Position numbers and translations under genes: made by a program
Notes under the pieces: model-generated
What the model was told of the DNA's origin: nothing
Database searches by the model: none
Seen by the model: only the letters and a program-made list of their open reading frames with translations
NCBI GenBank assembly: GCA_963971405.1
Contig: OZ020484.1
Coordinates: forward strand, 18,414,001 to 18,478,000
From: Psococerastis gibbosa
Taxonomy: Eukaryota; Arthropoda; Insecta; Psocodea; Psocidae
Length of the DNA stretch: 64,000 nucleotides
Direction: 5' to 3'
Part shown: positions 10,694 through 22,461 of the stretch, one piece after another
Layout of the letters: each line of letters opens with the position of its first letter
Numbering within the stretch: position 1 is the stretch's first letter

Positions 10694-10704
10694 AGAATAG
10701 AGTA

Positions 10705-12015
10705 GAATTTTGTCTGTGGTACAAGGATACAACTTACTTTAATACAAGCAAAGAAGATGAAACTGAAAAAAAGGAAGTAGAATTATACCTCTGCACCTTT
10801 TACTTCAGTCACTTGATTAAGGAACAAAAGCAGAAACTTACATTAATTAAAATAATTTCTACTAAAAGCATTTTTTCTTTGTTTGAAATAAGATTAAGCT
10901 TTCGATATGAAAATTGAAAAGTATAGTACTGCAGTTGCCTTGAATGAGCTACAAAAGAATTAGCTGGAAATGGATTTTGAAAGCCTTGAAATTAAAGATA
11001 GAGGAAGAGGAAAAGTTTGTTACCCCCCCCCCCATGATCCCCTTGCCCCCTCCCCCTCCCCTTGCCCAACTTCCCCGCTGTCGTCTCGAGCGAATTTTTC
11101 CCTTTTCTCCTCCTCGCTTACAAGCTCTTTCTCCTTCAACTCCTGAATTCCAGTTAATGGCATTGATTGGGAAAATTTCTTTCGCCTTTTTTGCCGTTAA
11201 TTTTATGGGCTTCTCTAACTCCCTTTGAAATTGTTTTGCCATCGAATGAGAGTTTTGCCAGTTAAGGGGTTTTCAAGCGACAATATAAAATGTATTATTA
11301 GTTTCTTATATTACCGACGACTTTGAGTCAGTTATAGTAAGTTTAATTATAGAACATTGTTGTTTTATGTTTATTTATCCATTAGAGCAGAGCATGTTTC
11401 AAACTGCGGCAAACTTGGTAGTGTGCACAGCGTTGGCAGGGGAACATGGTGGCACATGATTACGCGCTGAGACTATACCAATACCGGTCAGCATAGGTGC
11501 GTGTCGAGTCGTGATAACCTCCGATTTAATCGTGTGACTTTACCATGTTTCCCAAGTGGGTCGGAATCCACTACTATTAGGAGGTCCACCCTGTCAGTCA
11601 ACTCTCCTTTCCCCCGAGGTGAAAGAGTCTGCCCTTAGGATGCCTCAAGTTAACGAAGTGAGTAACGAACAGACTCACTCCCCCGCCAGACTGAGAGGGT
11701 GGTTAAAGCTGAAATGTTCAAAGCAGGCGTTAGAAACAACAACATGTTTCTTTTGAAAATTTATCATGCAGCTCTTGCTACACAATGTAGTCTGTAATTG
11801 GCTGAATTATTACTTAGTTAAGGTGTTCATAGACGATCAAAATTGACTATGTATCCCAACCAATCTCCAATCGGCCATGAGGGTCGAGAAAACTTCTTGC
11901 AAATACTCATTTTTGGTAAGTGTAGGAAAACTATACACAAGGAGGCCGTTAGGGGATCTTTCCAAATTTTTACAAAAACCATGGGGCCAATTAAATAATT
12001 TCTCGGCCTAGAGTG
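10705..12015. other. no gene recognised; repeat H copy inside
   Basis: A C/G-skewed stretch at 10990-11130 (CCCC runs, pyrimidine-rich) gives open frames on both strands that I do not trust. Repeat H lies at about 11395-11605. Confidence 0.5.
11395..11605 (-). repeat. repeat H, copy 1
   Basis: The segment containing CATGTTTCCCAAGTGGGTCG and GGAATCCACTACTATTAGGA matches, in inverted orientation, 46700-46975. Both share the order of a GTGTGCACAG block, an AACATGGT block, a TCGTGTGACTT block and an AGGAGGTCCAC block. The class is unknown. Confidence 0.65.
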
Positions 12016-12232
12016 ATCTTTAAACACCTCCTAAAAATATAAACTGTGATTACAAACAATAGATTTTGTCTTGTGAACTATCGTTAATCTATAAAAATCT
12101 ATTTAAAGTCCAATTTCAGGAATAAGTCGTCCGCCTCTTCCTTTTAGATTAATTTATTTTATAGATTAACAATAGTCTAAGCATAAACACAGGTATTGTG
12201 TATTGTTAAAGTATGTCAGGGGGTGTTCAAAG
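12016..12232. mobile_element. MITE family G, copy 1
   Basis: The ends CTTTAAACACCTCC and GGGGGTGTTCAAAG are imperfect inverted repeats. The interior (CAATAGATTTTGTCTT, CTCTTCCTTTTAGATTAATT) and about 90 bp of right flank resemble 35185-35575, so either the element or a larger repeat containing it is present twice. There is no coding frame. Confidence 0.55.
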
Positions 12233-14034
12233 AGCGATTTTGCCAACGTATGCAATGTGGAACGAAAATTTAACTAATTAGCCCTGACACCATGTTGTTT
12301 TCCAAAAAATTGGAAAGATTCCCCATAACCCACGGTAATAACATCTCTCAATAAATTAGGTCAATGTAAAGTGAACCGCCATGGAATTTAAAAACGAGTG
12401 GTCTAGTAGTAACTTGTCGGATGGGCGGTGAAACGAGCGTTTTTAATTTTTTAATTTGCGTGAGTAATTTGTATACTCTGTCAGGATATTATATAGGTTA
12501 CCATATTTCCAATATTTTTAAAATTGCTCTGCATTACTCGTTAAATTCTAAACTCAACTAGCGAATTTTTTGGGAATATTTTCAACTATGATGAAAAACC
12601 TATTTTCAACAGCCGTAGCACCAATGCTAAAGAATAACTTGTTCGGGAATAAGCGTTAATTACCCTAAATAAACTCCAATGAATGTTAATTGAGTTACAG
12701 GAATTAAAGGGGAACATAAATTAATTGCTGTTCATTGTTGCGTATAGGCCTAGTAGACGTAGGCGGAACTTTTTTATTCTTGGCGCAACTGGTCAAAACA
12801 GTTGAATATCAGCTGCTTTGGTGAGTGATAATAAAAGAAGAAAATGTTTTAAATTATTCCTGGATAAGTTATTCTATTCCGATGGTGATCTGCCTGCTGC
12901 TACTCTTGATTTATTAACATATTTGAATCAAATCGTGGCTTGGGGGCATGCCGCATGCATGGCTCATTGCCACTTTGATAAATTAACATGAGACAAACAG
13001 AATCATGGATCGGGCATTAGAAATACCAGTTATGAGCTATATGCCATGACTCTAATAGCCTTGTTGAAACAACTCATTCGTTTGAATTGGCAATGCCTAA
13101 TGAATGACACAGCTGGTATTTCGAAATAGCGTTGCCGATGCTGTATGCAACTTCTGTGCTGGTTAATTATCATCGTGACATTCTTGTGACTCAAAATGGA
13201 ATAAGCAATTAACAGGCTTTTATAACAATGAGAGAAAAAAATTTAATATTGTATTTTATAGGCTATTGATTGATTGACCTCCCGATTGACGCACGTTGTC
13301 TTATTGACTTATTATCCTTTTTTTTATTGTTGTGGTGAGGGTTATTTCTATGCCTATTCAATGTACTATTGTAGTGTTGCATCCTATAAGAGATACGAGG
13401 CTCCTTTATGTATAACGTAGAATTTCACAGTAAATATATCTGAGACATTAGAAGAAGTATTTCTCAACATGTTGAAATATTATGTGTGGCCGTTACTAGC
13501 ATCACAATCATCAGAATCGATTCATATATTGTATATACACTATTGACTATATCATAAATCAAAATGTAGAGGTGTATTTTCTGTATGTTGTGACAATTTT
13601 TATAGCTCTTCAAGCTATATTTTCTGTGAAATTTAATATAAAGTAGTTAAAAAATGGATGTTGCTAGTTGGCCTATTGTAGCCAGTGCGTGTGCAAGTCA
13701 ATCCTGTAAGGGTAGTAGGGCTACGTTGTTCCGTAAGTGAAATGCGAAACCTAAAACTGCTCGATCCGATTAGCAGCCTTCTCGTGAGCTTAGCAGGCGT
13801 TTCTGCATTCTGGGGTTTATTCCCACATTTCAATTTCCCTTTCAACCTAATAACGCAGTTGAGGCAGGTACCAAATTTTCAGCATTTGTCGGATATAAGG
13901 TTCTATTTGGTTTAATAATTATTACGTAGTCGTTGACGTGATTTGGCCTATCTGCTAAAGTTATAGTGTATATCGCCAATAAATGGAAGCTTATGATAAT
14001 TTATCGTCGTTAATGGAGGGAATTCCTCTATTCC
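12233..14034. other. 1.8 kb AT-rich DNA, no gene seen
   Basis: Short open frames only (longest about 75 codons, near 13685). A motif CAGCCGTAGCACC near 12612 recurs near 27272 with about 60 bp of weak similarity, possibly an old repeat. Nothing else was recognised. Confidence 0.5.
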
Positions 14035-14522
14035 TGCAGGCGATTATAATACCGGGGTTAATATAATACCATGTCACGTGATGGTATTAATTCAATTGTT
14101 TATAATAAATGAACAGTAAATTTTTTAATTTTTTATGCTGGTAATCGTAGCAAGAGTGCTAAGCGCGGAAAATTCAAATTGTATGTCTATTCAAATAATT
14201 GAATGACCTTCGGCTATAGTTTTGGTGAGTTTCTTAATTTTTTCTGCCTTAGACTTAGACTTAGAATTATTTATAATTCTTATATATTTATAATATATAT
14301 TATATATATTTAAAAATTAAAACTTGTACATTTTAATGTTTATTTCTGGAGCGATATGTTTACATTTTGCGTCGGTTCAGTTCTTCAGTATTGCCAACAT
14401 CACAATTTAAAAAATTCTGGAATTTACTGTTCATTTATTTTAAACAATTGAATTAATACCATCACGTGACATGGTATTGTATTAACCTCGGTATTAAAAG
14501 CGCCATGATCGGGCTGCTGAAC
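14035..14522. mobile_element. MITE family F, long variant (488 bp)
   Basis: The left end has GATTATAATACCGGGGTTAA then TAATACCATGTCACGTGATG; the right end mirrors it with CATCACGTGACATGGTATT, AACCTCGGTATTAAAAGCGC and CCATGATCGGGCTGC. Long inner arms continue (AATTCAATTGTTTATAATAAA against TTTAAACAATTGAATT). The same outer motif bounds 54505-54691. The left outer CTGATCATGG segment is missing in this copy. Interior AT-rich, no transposase. Confidence 0.7.
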
Positions 14523-16217
14523 CTTTAAATATTATCATTCAGAAAGCTTGGCTTGGTGTTTGCAATGTGTGAAATTAACACATGGGCAAGGCACTGTTAA
14601 TATTGTGGTTTTCAGTTAGTGTTTGCGAGAGGCGAGAGCTCTCCTTAGCCTGGCAGGATATTGGTTTAACTATATAGGAATCATTTATGCAAGGTATAAC
14701 TCGTGGGTAAGGCCCATATACTATACGTCTATAAACAAGAGCTCATAAAGTAAAATCCCTAAATCAACTTGTTTAGTTTTATATCCCACAATTTACTTGT
14801 TTGCCTAGTGACTAATCAGAAGCCAGGAATGAATTCAGTTTGATGTGTTATCTTGATTCATAATGTGACTTAAAGACATGTTTTGAATCATATCTGTGTT
14901 TTGCCATTTTTTACCGGTTTCTGTGATGACTACGTTTATCTAGAAAGTTTTGTGAGTCAGATCTCGTTGAATAGCTCTGTTTACGAAGAAAAGAAACTTG
15001 ATGATTATTATATGGGACTAATTTTCTAAAACTAAGACACACTGAAGAAAACGCTAAAAGGATGAGTTGGAAACTGACCTTCGCGAGTCCGTAGATGGTG
15101 GAGTGCACAAAACCACGATAACTCGAAGAGTGCTGTCGAGCAGGTAAAAGCTCATCAAGGCCTGTACAGCCAGAAGAAGAATTTTCTTAAAGAAAAAAAA
15201 ATCCTATTGAATTAAATTTGAATTAATGTTCCTCTTCTCATGAACTTCCCATTTTAATTTTTACAACCTTAGCCGGTCGGCCAATTTCCAGTAAACAAAT
15301 TATCTGAATCACCTAATAAATATAAATATTGGTTCTCCTCACACAGTATTGAAACATCATATTGCGTCACCACACCTAATCTGCTGAATGCAAAAAAATA
15401 GAGTCACATGAAAATATTCTAGGCATAATAAATGTACCGGTGGTTTGACCCGTTCGCGTACTTAAGTCGAGCAAACAGTTACAATGCCAATTAAGCACGT
15501 CTGAGCTTGCCCATATAGCACTTGTAGTCGGTGTGGGTTGACATCCGGGAGTGAACCAACGACTAGAAATTCAGTCGAGTACAATACTAATCATGTCTGC
15601 AACCTGGAAGGTTAAGGATCAATGGACCACAAAGGACCACACTAAAAGTAGGCTTACGTCCATAAAAAGCTATTTATAACGTTTGATCAGCTAACCCTAG
15701 ATTTTTTTTCAAGCAAAAACACATGAAGATGGAAGCCTCAAATTAACTGTGTTTATGATCGTGCCATCGTATTTGCTTATAAGCTAAGACTCGCCATAAA
15801 TATAAGTTGCAAACACTAAATCGTAATCTCTTAGTCGTTTTCAGTTTCACGTAGGATGATCTTGAACTATAGGCTGAAATACATGAAACTCGATCCAACC
15901 AAGTAGAACCCTTGAAGCGTTTAATAATAAAGAATATGCCGGGAAGGATAAAGGCTTGGTTTTTCGTTTCGCTGTACGGACATTTAATTGCCATTCTGTG
16001 TCAGCGTTGTTCGTGTCTTCCCTGCCTTGTCATTCGTTATTCTCTACAACTCCCTCTACTTCACGCTAACTTTGTCGACCATAACACAATACTCTGTTTC
16101 GTAATTATTTGTAGCAGTAATTAATTAAATGACATTAAAATTATGAATATAGTGCTGCTAATTTCTTAATTGCTGTGTAGCATAGCCTCCTTGACAACGA
16201 GTTTGTAGTTTGCTTAC
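14523..16217. other. 1.7 kb with no gene recognised
   Basis: Open frames of 60-85 codons occur on both strands but show no motif. A short piece CTTACGTCCATAAAAAG near 15653 is the inverse of the start of repeat R2. Confidence 0.5.
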
Positions 16218-16367
16218 CAAATGGAAGATTACCGACATGGCAACGTTCTTATTAGTGACCCGAGGTGCAGTTGTTACACTGTCAATGACTTGAACGACTT
16301 CGGGCTCTGTCTTTTCTTTCTCTGCGACTTCGTGGTGCCCGCTGCTTCGTGTCGCGTCTGGCAAAAT
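16218..16367 (-). CDS. candidate 150-bp internal exon, unknown protein
   Basis: On the minus strand, TTTAACAG precedes 16367 and TTG|GTAAGC follows 16218, giving a splice-bounded segment of exactly 50 codons, phase 0 at both ends, with no stop. The translation includes GHHEVAEKEKTEPEVVQVID and VTTAPRVTNKNVAMS. It is more GC-rich than its surroundings. I do not recognise the protein and found no partner exon. The acceptor has a weak pyrimidine tract, so chance is a real possibility. Confidence 0.3.
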
Positions 16368-16478
16368 CTGTTAAAGACATTCACGCCTTCTTATGGTTGG
16401 TAAATTGTCGTGGACTTGTCACTAATTGTCTGTTTTACTCTGACTTTCCAACCGGCTTTAATCTTTGTCGTGGTGGTA

Positions 16479-16879
16479 AGGCGCGGTTTCCACCGTCCTG
16501 CTAGTGCTAAATACAAATACGGTGACGTGGTAGCAGACATTCAAGACTTAGGCGGGGTTTCCACCGAACTCGCATTGCAGAATGCAAATGATATTGTCGG
16601 AAATGTTTGTTTTACTCTTTGCCATAGTTAAAATTGATCAATGATCATACAGTAAAATCACAAACAAACAAACTAAAATTAAAAAATGGCGTCATGGGAT
16701 ATGTTAAGTACAAACATTTTAATAGATTTCTATAAAAAGAAAAATTCTAATTTCCGTCAATGTCATTTGCATTCTGCAATGCGAGGTCGGTGGAAACCCC
16801 GCCCAAGTCTTGAATGTCTGCTACCACGTCACCGTATTTGTATTTAGCACTAGCTAGCAGGTCGGTGGAATATGCGCCT
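16479..16879. mobile_element. composite palindromic MITE, family AGGCGG, copy A
   Basis: TA at 16477-16478 and 16880-16881 flank ends AGGCGCGGTTTCCACC and a diverged GGTGGAATATGCGCCT. The whole 401 bp is a near-palindrome: an outer arm (CGGTGACGTGGTAGCAGACA) is followed by an inner arm that begins again with TTAGGCGGGGTTTCCACCGA and runs through GCATTGCAGAATGCAAATG. The centre holds TGATCAATGATCA. Same architecture as 18126-18516 and 25542-25937. Confidence 0.8.
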
Positions 16880-16881
16880 TA

Positions 16882-17920
16882 AGAGGGAATCCTTGTTGTT
16901 CACTTGCGCAAACTGTGCCATTAAACCGTTAAACGAAATAAATTAATTAAAAAGTACTGAGTGCTAGTGGCTTCAGGAGAGGGGGGGGGGGTGCACGTGG
17001 CCTCTTGCAGAGGGGTGGCTTAATGAAGTGAATGTCCGGAGCACTTTACCAAGTAAATGCCTGGAGTAAGTTTTATGTATTTCAGCCCTCTATGTCCATA
17101 AAACCTCTTGCAAATTATTGCAAAACCACCTTTGGCAATAATAATGGCTCTGTCTATGCCGGGGAAAATTTAATATTATCGTTCTCCTATCAAGGGTGAA
17201 TGCATTACGATTTATTAAGTATTTATGCGAAATGTAGTATATTGATAAACATTGTATGTGTACAGCTATACAGAACTAAACAGATGAGATAAGCAAAATA
17301 TATTCAAGAAAGACCCCACAGGTCCGGTCAACACTGCTATTTGATTTTTTTACGAGTGTTAAAGTTTCTGCCCACCATGGCACCAAACAAAGAAGAATGG
17401 GGAACGGACTAGCGGGATTTTTCTTTGATATCAGAACAACAAGGCGCTCGAAGTATTGGGATTCAGTTTTTCTATATCAGAACAACAGGGGGCTTGAAGA
17501 GGGATGGATGTTTTTGGATTTCTCATCTCGTGGTGGGATAGGCAGATTGTTGGGGATAGTTGTCCGCATGCAGTTTCTACCTTATATTGTGCAATAATAT
17601 AGACTACAGATAAATGCAATAGTCCTTCCTACTGGACGGTATTGAACATGGAAAAGTTGACAAATATTTATCTTGCTTGTAAAAATCTTTTGCTTGCCGT
17701 AGCAGCATATTTCCCTCGAAAATTATTATTCAATTTATATAATTTTTCTTCGATGGCCCTGATTACACACTCTAATATTTAGAAATATTTGGAATGTCTA
17801 TGTTGAAGTATATACGAGTAGATTCTTGATTCTGAATTATTTAGCTATGTTTTCGAATTTTTCTTAAACCCATATTAATTTTATTTCTATTTATTTTTTT
17901 ATTTTTTTTATTTTTAAAGA
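16882..17920. other. no gene recognised
   Basis: Includes a G tract at 16981-16991. Frames on both strands at 17397-17619 (62-66 codons) overlap each other and are not convincing. Confidence 0.5.
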
Positions 17921-18080
17921 TTAATTGCATACAAACAATTTAATGAATGTATCCGATTGACCTCTTCAGTCACCTCTGTAGGTTGGTGCCCGTGTTGAGT
18001 TACGACACGTTTCCGATCGCATGGCGTGTAAAGACTCGCACAATTGCAAGCACGTTACCACCTGGCCATCGAAGTCGATG
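17921..18080 (+). repeat. repeat R1, copy
   Basis: Runs from TTGCATACAAACAATTTAAT through TCCGATTGACCTCTTC, GAGTTACGACACGTTTCCGA and ACTCGCACAATTGCAAGCAC to CATCGAAGTCG. Matching copies lie at 22316, 62328 and 62568. There is no coding frame and the class is unknown. It ends 46 bp before an AGGCGG-family MITE. Confidence 0.75.
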
Positions 18081-18125
18081 TCGAATATTGTTCGACTTCG
18101 TATGTGTAATGGAGGGAGTCGCTTA

Positions 18126-18516
18126 GGCGGGGATTCCACCGACCGGCTAGGGCTAAATACAAAAACGGTGACGTGGTAGCAGACATTCAAGACTTAGGCG
18201 GGGTTTCCACCGACCTCGCATTGCAGAATGCAAATGACATTGACGGAAATTAGAATTTTTCTTTTTATAGTAATCTATTAAAATGTTTGTACTTAACATA
18301 TCCCATGACGCCATTTTTTAATTTTAGTTTGTTTGTTTGTGATTTTACTATTATAAATATTACTATTTTTCTATAAAAAGAAAAACAAACATTTCCGTCA
18401 ATGTCATTTGCATTCTGCAGTGCGAGGTCGGTGGAAACCCCGCCTAAGTCTTGAATGTTTCCTACCACGTCACTGTTTTTGTATTTAGCCCTAGCCGGTC
18501 GGTGGAATCCCCGCCT
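18126..18516. mobile_element. composite palindromic MITE, family AGGCGG, copy B
   Basis: The ends GGCGGGGATTCCACCGACCG and CGGTCGGTGGAATCCCCGCC are exact inverses. TA flanks both sides (18124-18125, 18517-18518). Inner arms again start TTAGGCGGGGTTTCCACCGA and mirror on the right. The centre has lost the TGATCAATGATCA motif of copies A and C, replaced by a short AT-rich piece (CTATTATAAATATTACTATT). Confidence 0.85.
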
Positions 18517-18518
18517 TA

Positions 18519-20377
18519 ACTTGATTTCAAGAGTCAAGTTGTACCTTATTGTCCTTATTCCTATGAACTGAAACGTGGTCACTCTTTATACCTGCTAGGC
18601 TTGTACCTTACATATGAGCCTTTTATTGTCCCCAGATTTACGCAATTATCATGTTAGGCCTTCCCTTCAGAGCAAATGGATCTTCCACAGTTTTTATTGT
18701 TGCTCAGAGACAAATTCCTCATGAAAAAACGCTCGTAAAGCCATAAATATGGTTTCATGGAGTAGATAGAATATTCCTTTACAGTTTGATACATAGTATG
18801 TGGGTGTGGCCGTAACTAACACCAATTGGCCATAATTTGGAACTCCTTCGATATGTGACATCCTAAATGTCAAATTACAAATCTGAAATCAAGTTCAATG
18901 AGGTTCTGTAGGGACAGTTTTGGTCACTAGGTTCGCTGACGACAAACCGATATCCATGTTATTCAAAATGGCCGCCGTTTGCATGCGAAAACTAAGCCCT
19001 TAGCACCTAATTAATTCTTTTAATATTTTTAATAATATTTTTACTATGCCTGGACCTTATTTCGCTGCATATAATTTAATATATTTATTCTCCATGATTT
19101 ATAGAAAAATATCACTTTAAAATAATACGTAATTAAAAATCATTTTAAAATAGTATTGAGGCTTATGGAAAAATCAACGCTTTGATATCATTGCAACTGG
19201 TGCTGCCATCTACAAAATGACGTCACAAATGAACCTCATTGTTGTGACGGATCGGTGTTAGTGGTGGTCACGTAATGTACATTAGAATGTAAAGGAACAT
19301 TTATTCTACTTTATGACTTCCATATGTATATGTGGCTCTACAATCGATATTTCATGAGAAATTTGACTTAGTACAAAAAACGGATAGTGGGCGGCATGTG
19401 TCCATTTGTACATCCAAGTGCAACAAATGCAGTAGTCCTGCACTTATCATGATAGAAATTTGAAGGCAACTATAGTCAACACTTAAGAAGGCAGCTTTCC
19501 AAGTCTTGGCCTCTTTTAACACCGAGCCATCTTTTATAATTATTATCTGACTGAGCCGCCATGCAACACATATTTATCACGAAGTCACTATGACATAACG
19601 CTCCTTCTCAGAATCCAATAATTATTTCCAACTTAGCGACGCATTAACCTCGGTGCTGCAGAAACATCGGAAAACATTTTCCAATTCAATCCATCATCAT
19701 TTTTTTGTGACTGATTTTGGGTTTTTACATTCGTATACATCTTAATATGGATATATATAGTACTTCTACGATTCCTACCCTAGCTATTGACCTATATGAT
19801 TTACCGAAGGCAGCTGGGCGTTTTTGAGCCGAAAATTAATCTCGATAGGGGTTGGTTTCGTCCTGATTAAAACTATACTAAAAAAAACTTTGAAATGTCA
19901 TGACAAAAAAATGCATATATTTTATCACCCCTCTTGAACAAAGTGATTTTCTTCTTAATTTTATTAGATTTTCTGACACTAACCTGTTCCAAAATAGACA
20001 AACACGTCCTCCTTGTCTGTGAATAAAACACGTAGAGATGCCGGAGAGTGAAGCTAATTCACCGTACGAAACGAGAATTTATATGTAGTTCGTTGCAAGA
20101 TTGATATACTCCCCAATTAACGTTGTAACGGTCAGATTACGGAACAACTACGATAGCCATAAAAAGTTTCTCGCGGGTCAAATTCCATTATACGTGATTT
20201 GGGTTTTAAATACGTTGGAAATAATTTATTCCCATAGGTACATAGTTCGCCGACATTTATTGCAAATTATTATGAAGATATGAGAGTGATATGATCAGTA
20301 ATAAATTTAAAGAGTTTCACCTTTTCGAATGGTGCCATCATGAGTTTTTTTCCGATCCCATCCAACTGCCGATTGAT
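18519..20377. other. 1.9 kb with no gene recognised
   Basis: AT-rich; longest frame about 60 codons. No terminal repeats or polymerase III boxes were found. Confidence 0.5.
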
Positions 20378-20385
20378 AACCTGTA

Positions 20386-21076
20386 CAGTGGCGGCTCGTC
20401 CATAAGGGCACTGGGGCTACAGCCCTCCCATAATTTTACAGGCAAACAAAGCAATTTCCTTTTAATAATAATAATAATAATGAAATAATAATATACTATT
20501 CTGAAGAAAAATGCAACTGCTACAATTCGGCTATGCTATGTGCGTGCTCTGGGCAACTTGGGGCAATTTTCAATTTAGCCCCGGGTCGCCATGGCAACCG
20601 AGTCAGGCAAAAGTTAAGAAGATCGTTCGCACCATTGAAAAGGTGTACACAACTTTTCTCTTATGGACCTTGCAATGCAATTCATGCCATATGCATTTAT
20701 ACATGGGCAGCGGGGCAGCGCCCCAAAAATGACTTTAAATGTTTCGTATTAATAATATCGTTGAATATTGGTATTTTTTTAAAATCATAATTATAAGAGT
20801 TATTTTTGAGAAGAGTTTCACTATTGTGTCATGACTGATGATTATTATAAAATTTTTCAAAGAAGAATTTTTGACTAGGGAAGTCAGGTTCTGCCCAACA
20901 GCCAGGCAGGGTAATGTAAACAAATATTACAAAAATGTAAACAGCGAGTGATAGACTTGTTTGCCACATCGAAATGCCGAAGAATCTATTTGTTATTCAA
21001 GTAGTGGTAAGTTATATGCTATTACATTATTACAATTCGTTGCCCCACCATTTTGATACACCACGAGCCGCCACTG
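20386..21076. mobile_element. non-autonomous hAT-type element, 691 bp
   Basis: The ends CAGTGGCGGCTCGT and ACGAGCCGCCACTG are perfect 14-bp inverted repeats. Flanks AACCTGTA (20378-20385) and TACCTGTA (21077-21084) form an 8-bp target duplication with one difference. The subterminal TGGGGCTACAGCCCTCCC is typical of CAGNGGCGG-ended hAT elements. The interior frames (up to 85 codons) do not resemble a transposase. It lies immediately left of a decayed RTE tail. Confidence 0.8.
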
Positions 21077-21089
21077 TACCTGTATTAGT

Positions 21090-21407
21090 CGACTGCTTAA
21101 AATATCCTGGCGAGATCACATACGAAACGAGGAAATACTCAATAGAGTGGGGACCCAGCGAACTTTATTAATCTCCGTAAAGAAGAGGAAGCTGCAGTAC
21201 TTTGGACACGTGATGCGGAATGAGAAATATCACCTTCTCCAACTCATCATACAAGGGCGCATTGAGGGGAGAAGAACCGCAGGTAGAAGACGGACGTCCT
21301 GGCTGGCCAACCTTAGGGGTTGGTTCGGGAGGAGCACGACAGGCCTCTTCCGCGCAGCCGTGTCTAAGGTGCAAATCGCTCCAATGATCGCCAATCTTCA
21401 ACGTTGA
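21090..21407 (+). pseudogene. RTE-like retrotransposon reverse transcriptase C-terminus, fragment 1
   Basis: One open frame of 105 codons ends at TGA 21405-21407. It starts RLLKISWRDHIRNEE, continues KRKLQYFGHVMRNEKYHLL, then GRRRTSWLANLRGWFGR and AAVSKVQIAPMIANL. The SWRDHIRNEE...FGHVMR...GRRRTSWL order is the usual end of the C-terminal region of RTE-like and related apurinic-endonuclease retrotransposons. The reverse transcriptase core is absent. The stop is followed by a GAAGAAGAAG tract, a typical simple-repeat 3' end. Confidence 0.8.
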
Positions 21408-21459
21408 AGGGGCACGAGAAGAAGAAGAAGATTAGTCGGAAGGTTAAGAAAAATAAACC

Positions 21460-21690
21460 TACTTCGGCCATGTGATGAGAAACGATAAATATTGCCTTCT
21501 GCATGTAATAATCCAAATGAAGATCGAAGGATTGGAAGCTCCCGGCAGAAGAAGAACATCCTGGTTGTAAAACCTGAGGCAGTGGTTTGGCAAGAACACG
21601 ACTTCCATTTTCAGAGCAGCAGTCTCCAAGGACCAAATTGCAATGGTGACCGCCAATCTTCGATTGAAGAGGCATTTAAAGCAGAAGATT
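21460..21690 (+). pseudogene. RTE-like C-terminus, fragment 2 (degraded)
   Basis: Starts YFGHVMRNDKYCLL and continues through GRRRTSWL, then an in-frame TAA, then NLRQWFGKNTTSIFRAAVSK. It is the same protein region as fragment 1, about 50 bp downstream, but clearly diverged. It is two tails in tandem rather than one gene. It was probably inserted in, or duplicated with, the first. Confidence 0.75.
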
Positions 21691-21984
21691 CGTCATTTCA
21701 TTCTTTCTCTGTCCACTGCGTAGCTTACCACGATTTTACTTTTTTGACACAAAAGTTCAAACAGTTTCTAGAACAAGCAGCCGCTGTGCCAAGGTTGATG
21801 TGTTACCAGATTAAAATCGCAAAAATGAGACTACTGTCACGTACGTTTTAGCTTATCACAAAGCATTGACAATCCATTGGACACGACTATCTGTAAAATT
21901 GTCAAGCTGCCCTATAAAATTCAACAAAATTCAATTCAATAAAACACAAATCACTAACACAACGTGCTTTCTAATATAACCCTT

Positions 21985-22170
21985 CTCAAGGGCTTTTTAT
22001 GGACGTAATACTGTTTCCTAACGAACTTTTGGCCATCGGCAAACTGGTATGCGTCCTCGATGTCAACCTACACCGGCTTCAAGCAATAATGGACAAAGCA
22101 GAGACAAGCTCATCCTTGGCACAATATTACAGGTGTAAGCAAGACTTCCCCAAGTTCGGTTACGAGTATA
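21985..22170 (+). repeat. repeat R2, copy 1
   Basis: Begins GGGCTTTTTATGGACGTAAT, then GGCCATCGGCAAACTGGTAT, CCTCGATGTCAACCTACACC and CCAAGTTCGGTTACGAGT. Matches 30258-30490 and 62925-63130. Unclassified. Confidence 0.7.
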
Positions 22171-22315
22171 GTGCTCATTGTAAAATTAATAGATTTATCT
22201 GGCTCAGTTGTAATGATTGTATCTGTGCTGTATATAAGGGGGGGGGGGGATGTAAGACAAAAATTAACTATTGTGATTTGTTGTAATGCATAATATGCTA
22301 GATTTTTTAAATGGT

Positions 22316-22459
22316 AATCGCATACAAATATAATTTAATGAGTGCATCCGATTGACCTGTTTAGTCACCTCTGTAGGTGTTGAGTTGCGTCGTCTCCGAT
22401 CGTATGGCGTTTAGAGACTCGCACAAGTACCACGCTACCACCTTGCTATCGAAGTCGTT
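22316..22459 (+). repeat. repeat R1, copy
   Basis: Runs from ATCGCATACAAATATAATTT to GCTATCGAAGTCGTT. It is followed without gap by an AGGCGG-family MITE inserted at a TA; the uninterrupted R1 at 62886 reads GAAGTCGCTTAAATG there. Confidence 0.75.
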
Positions 22460-22461
22460 TA

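Noticed and set aside
10949-11242. 97-codon minus-strand frame with many basic and glycine residues.
   Set aside because: Created by a pyrimidine-rich strand-skewed stretch; the opposite strand gives an equally long frame.
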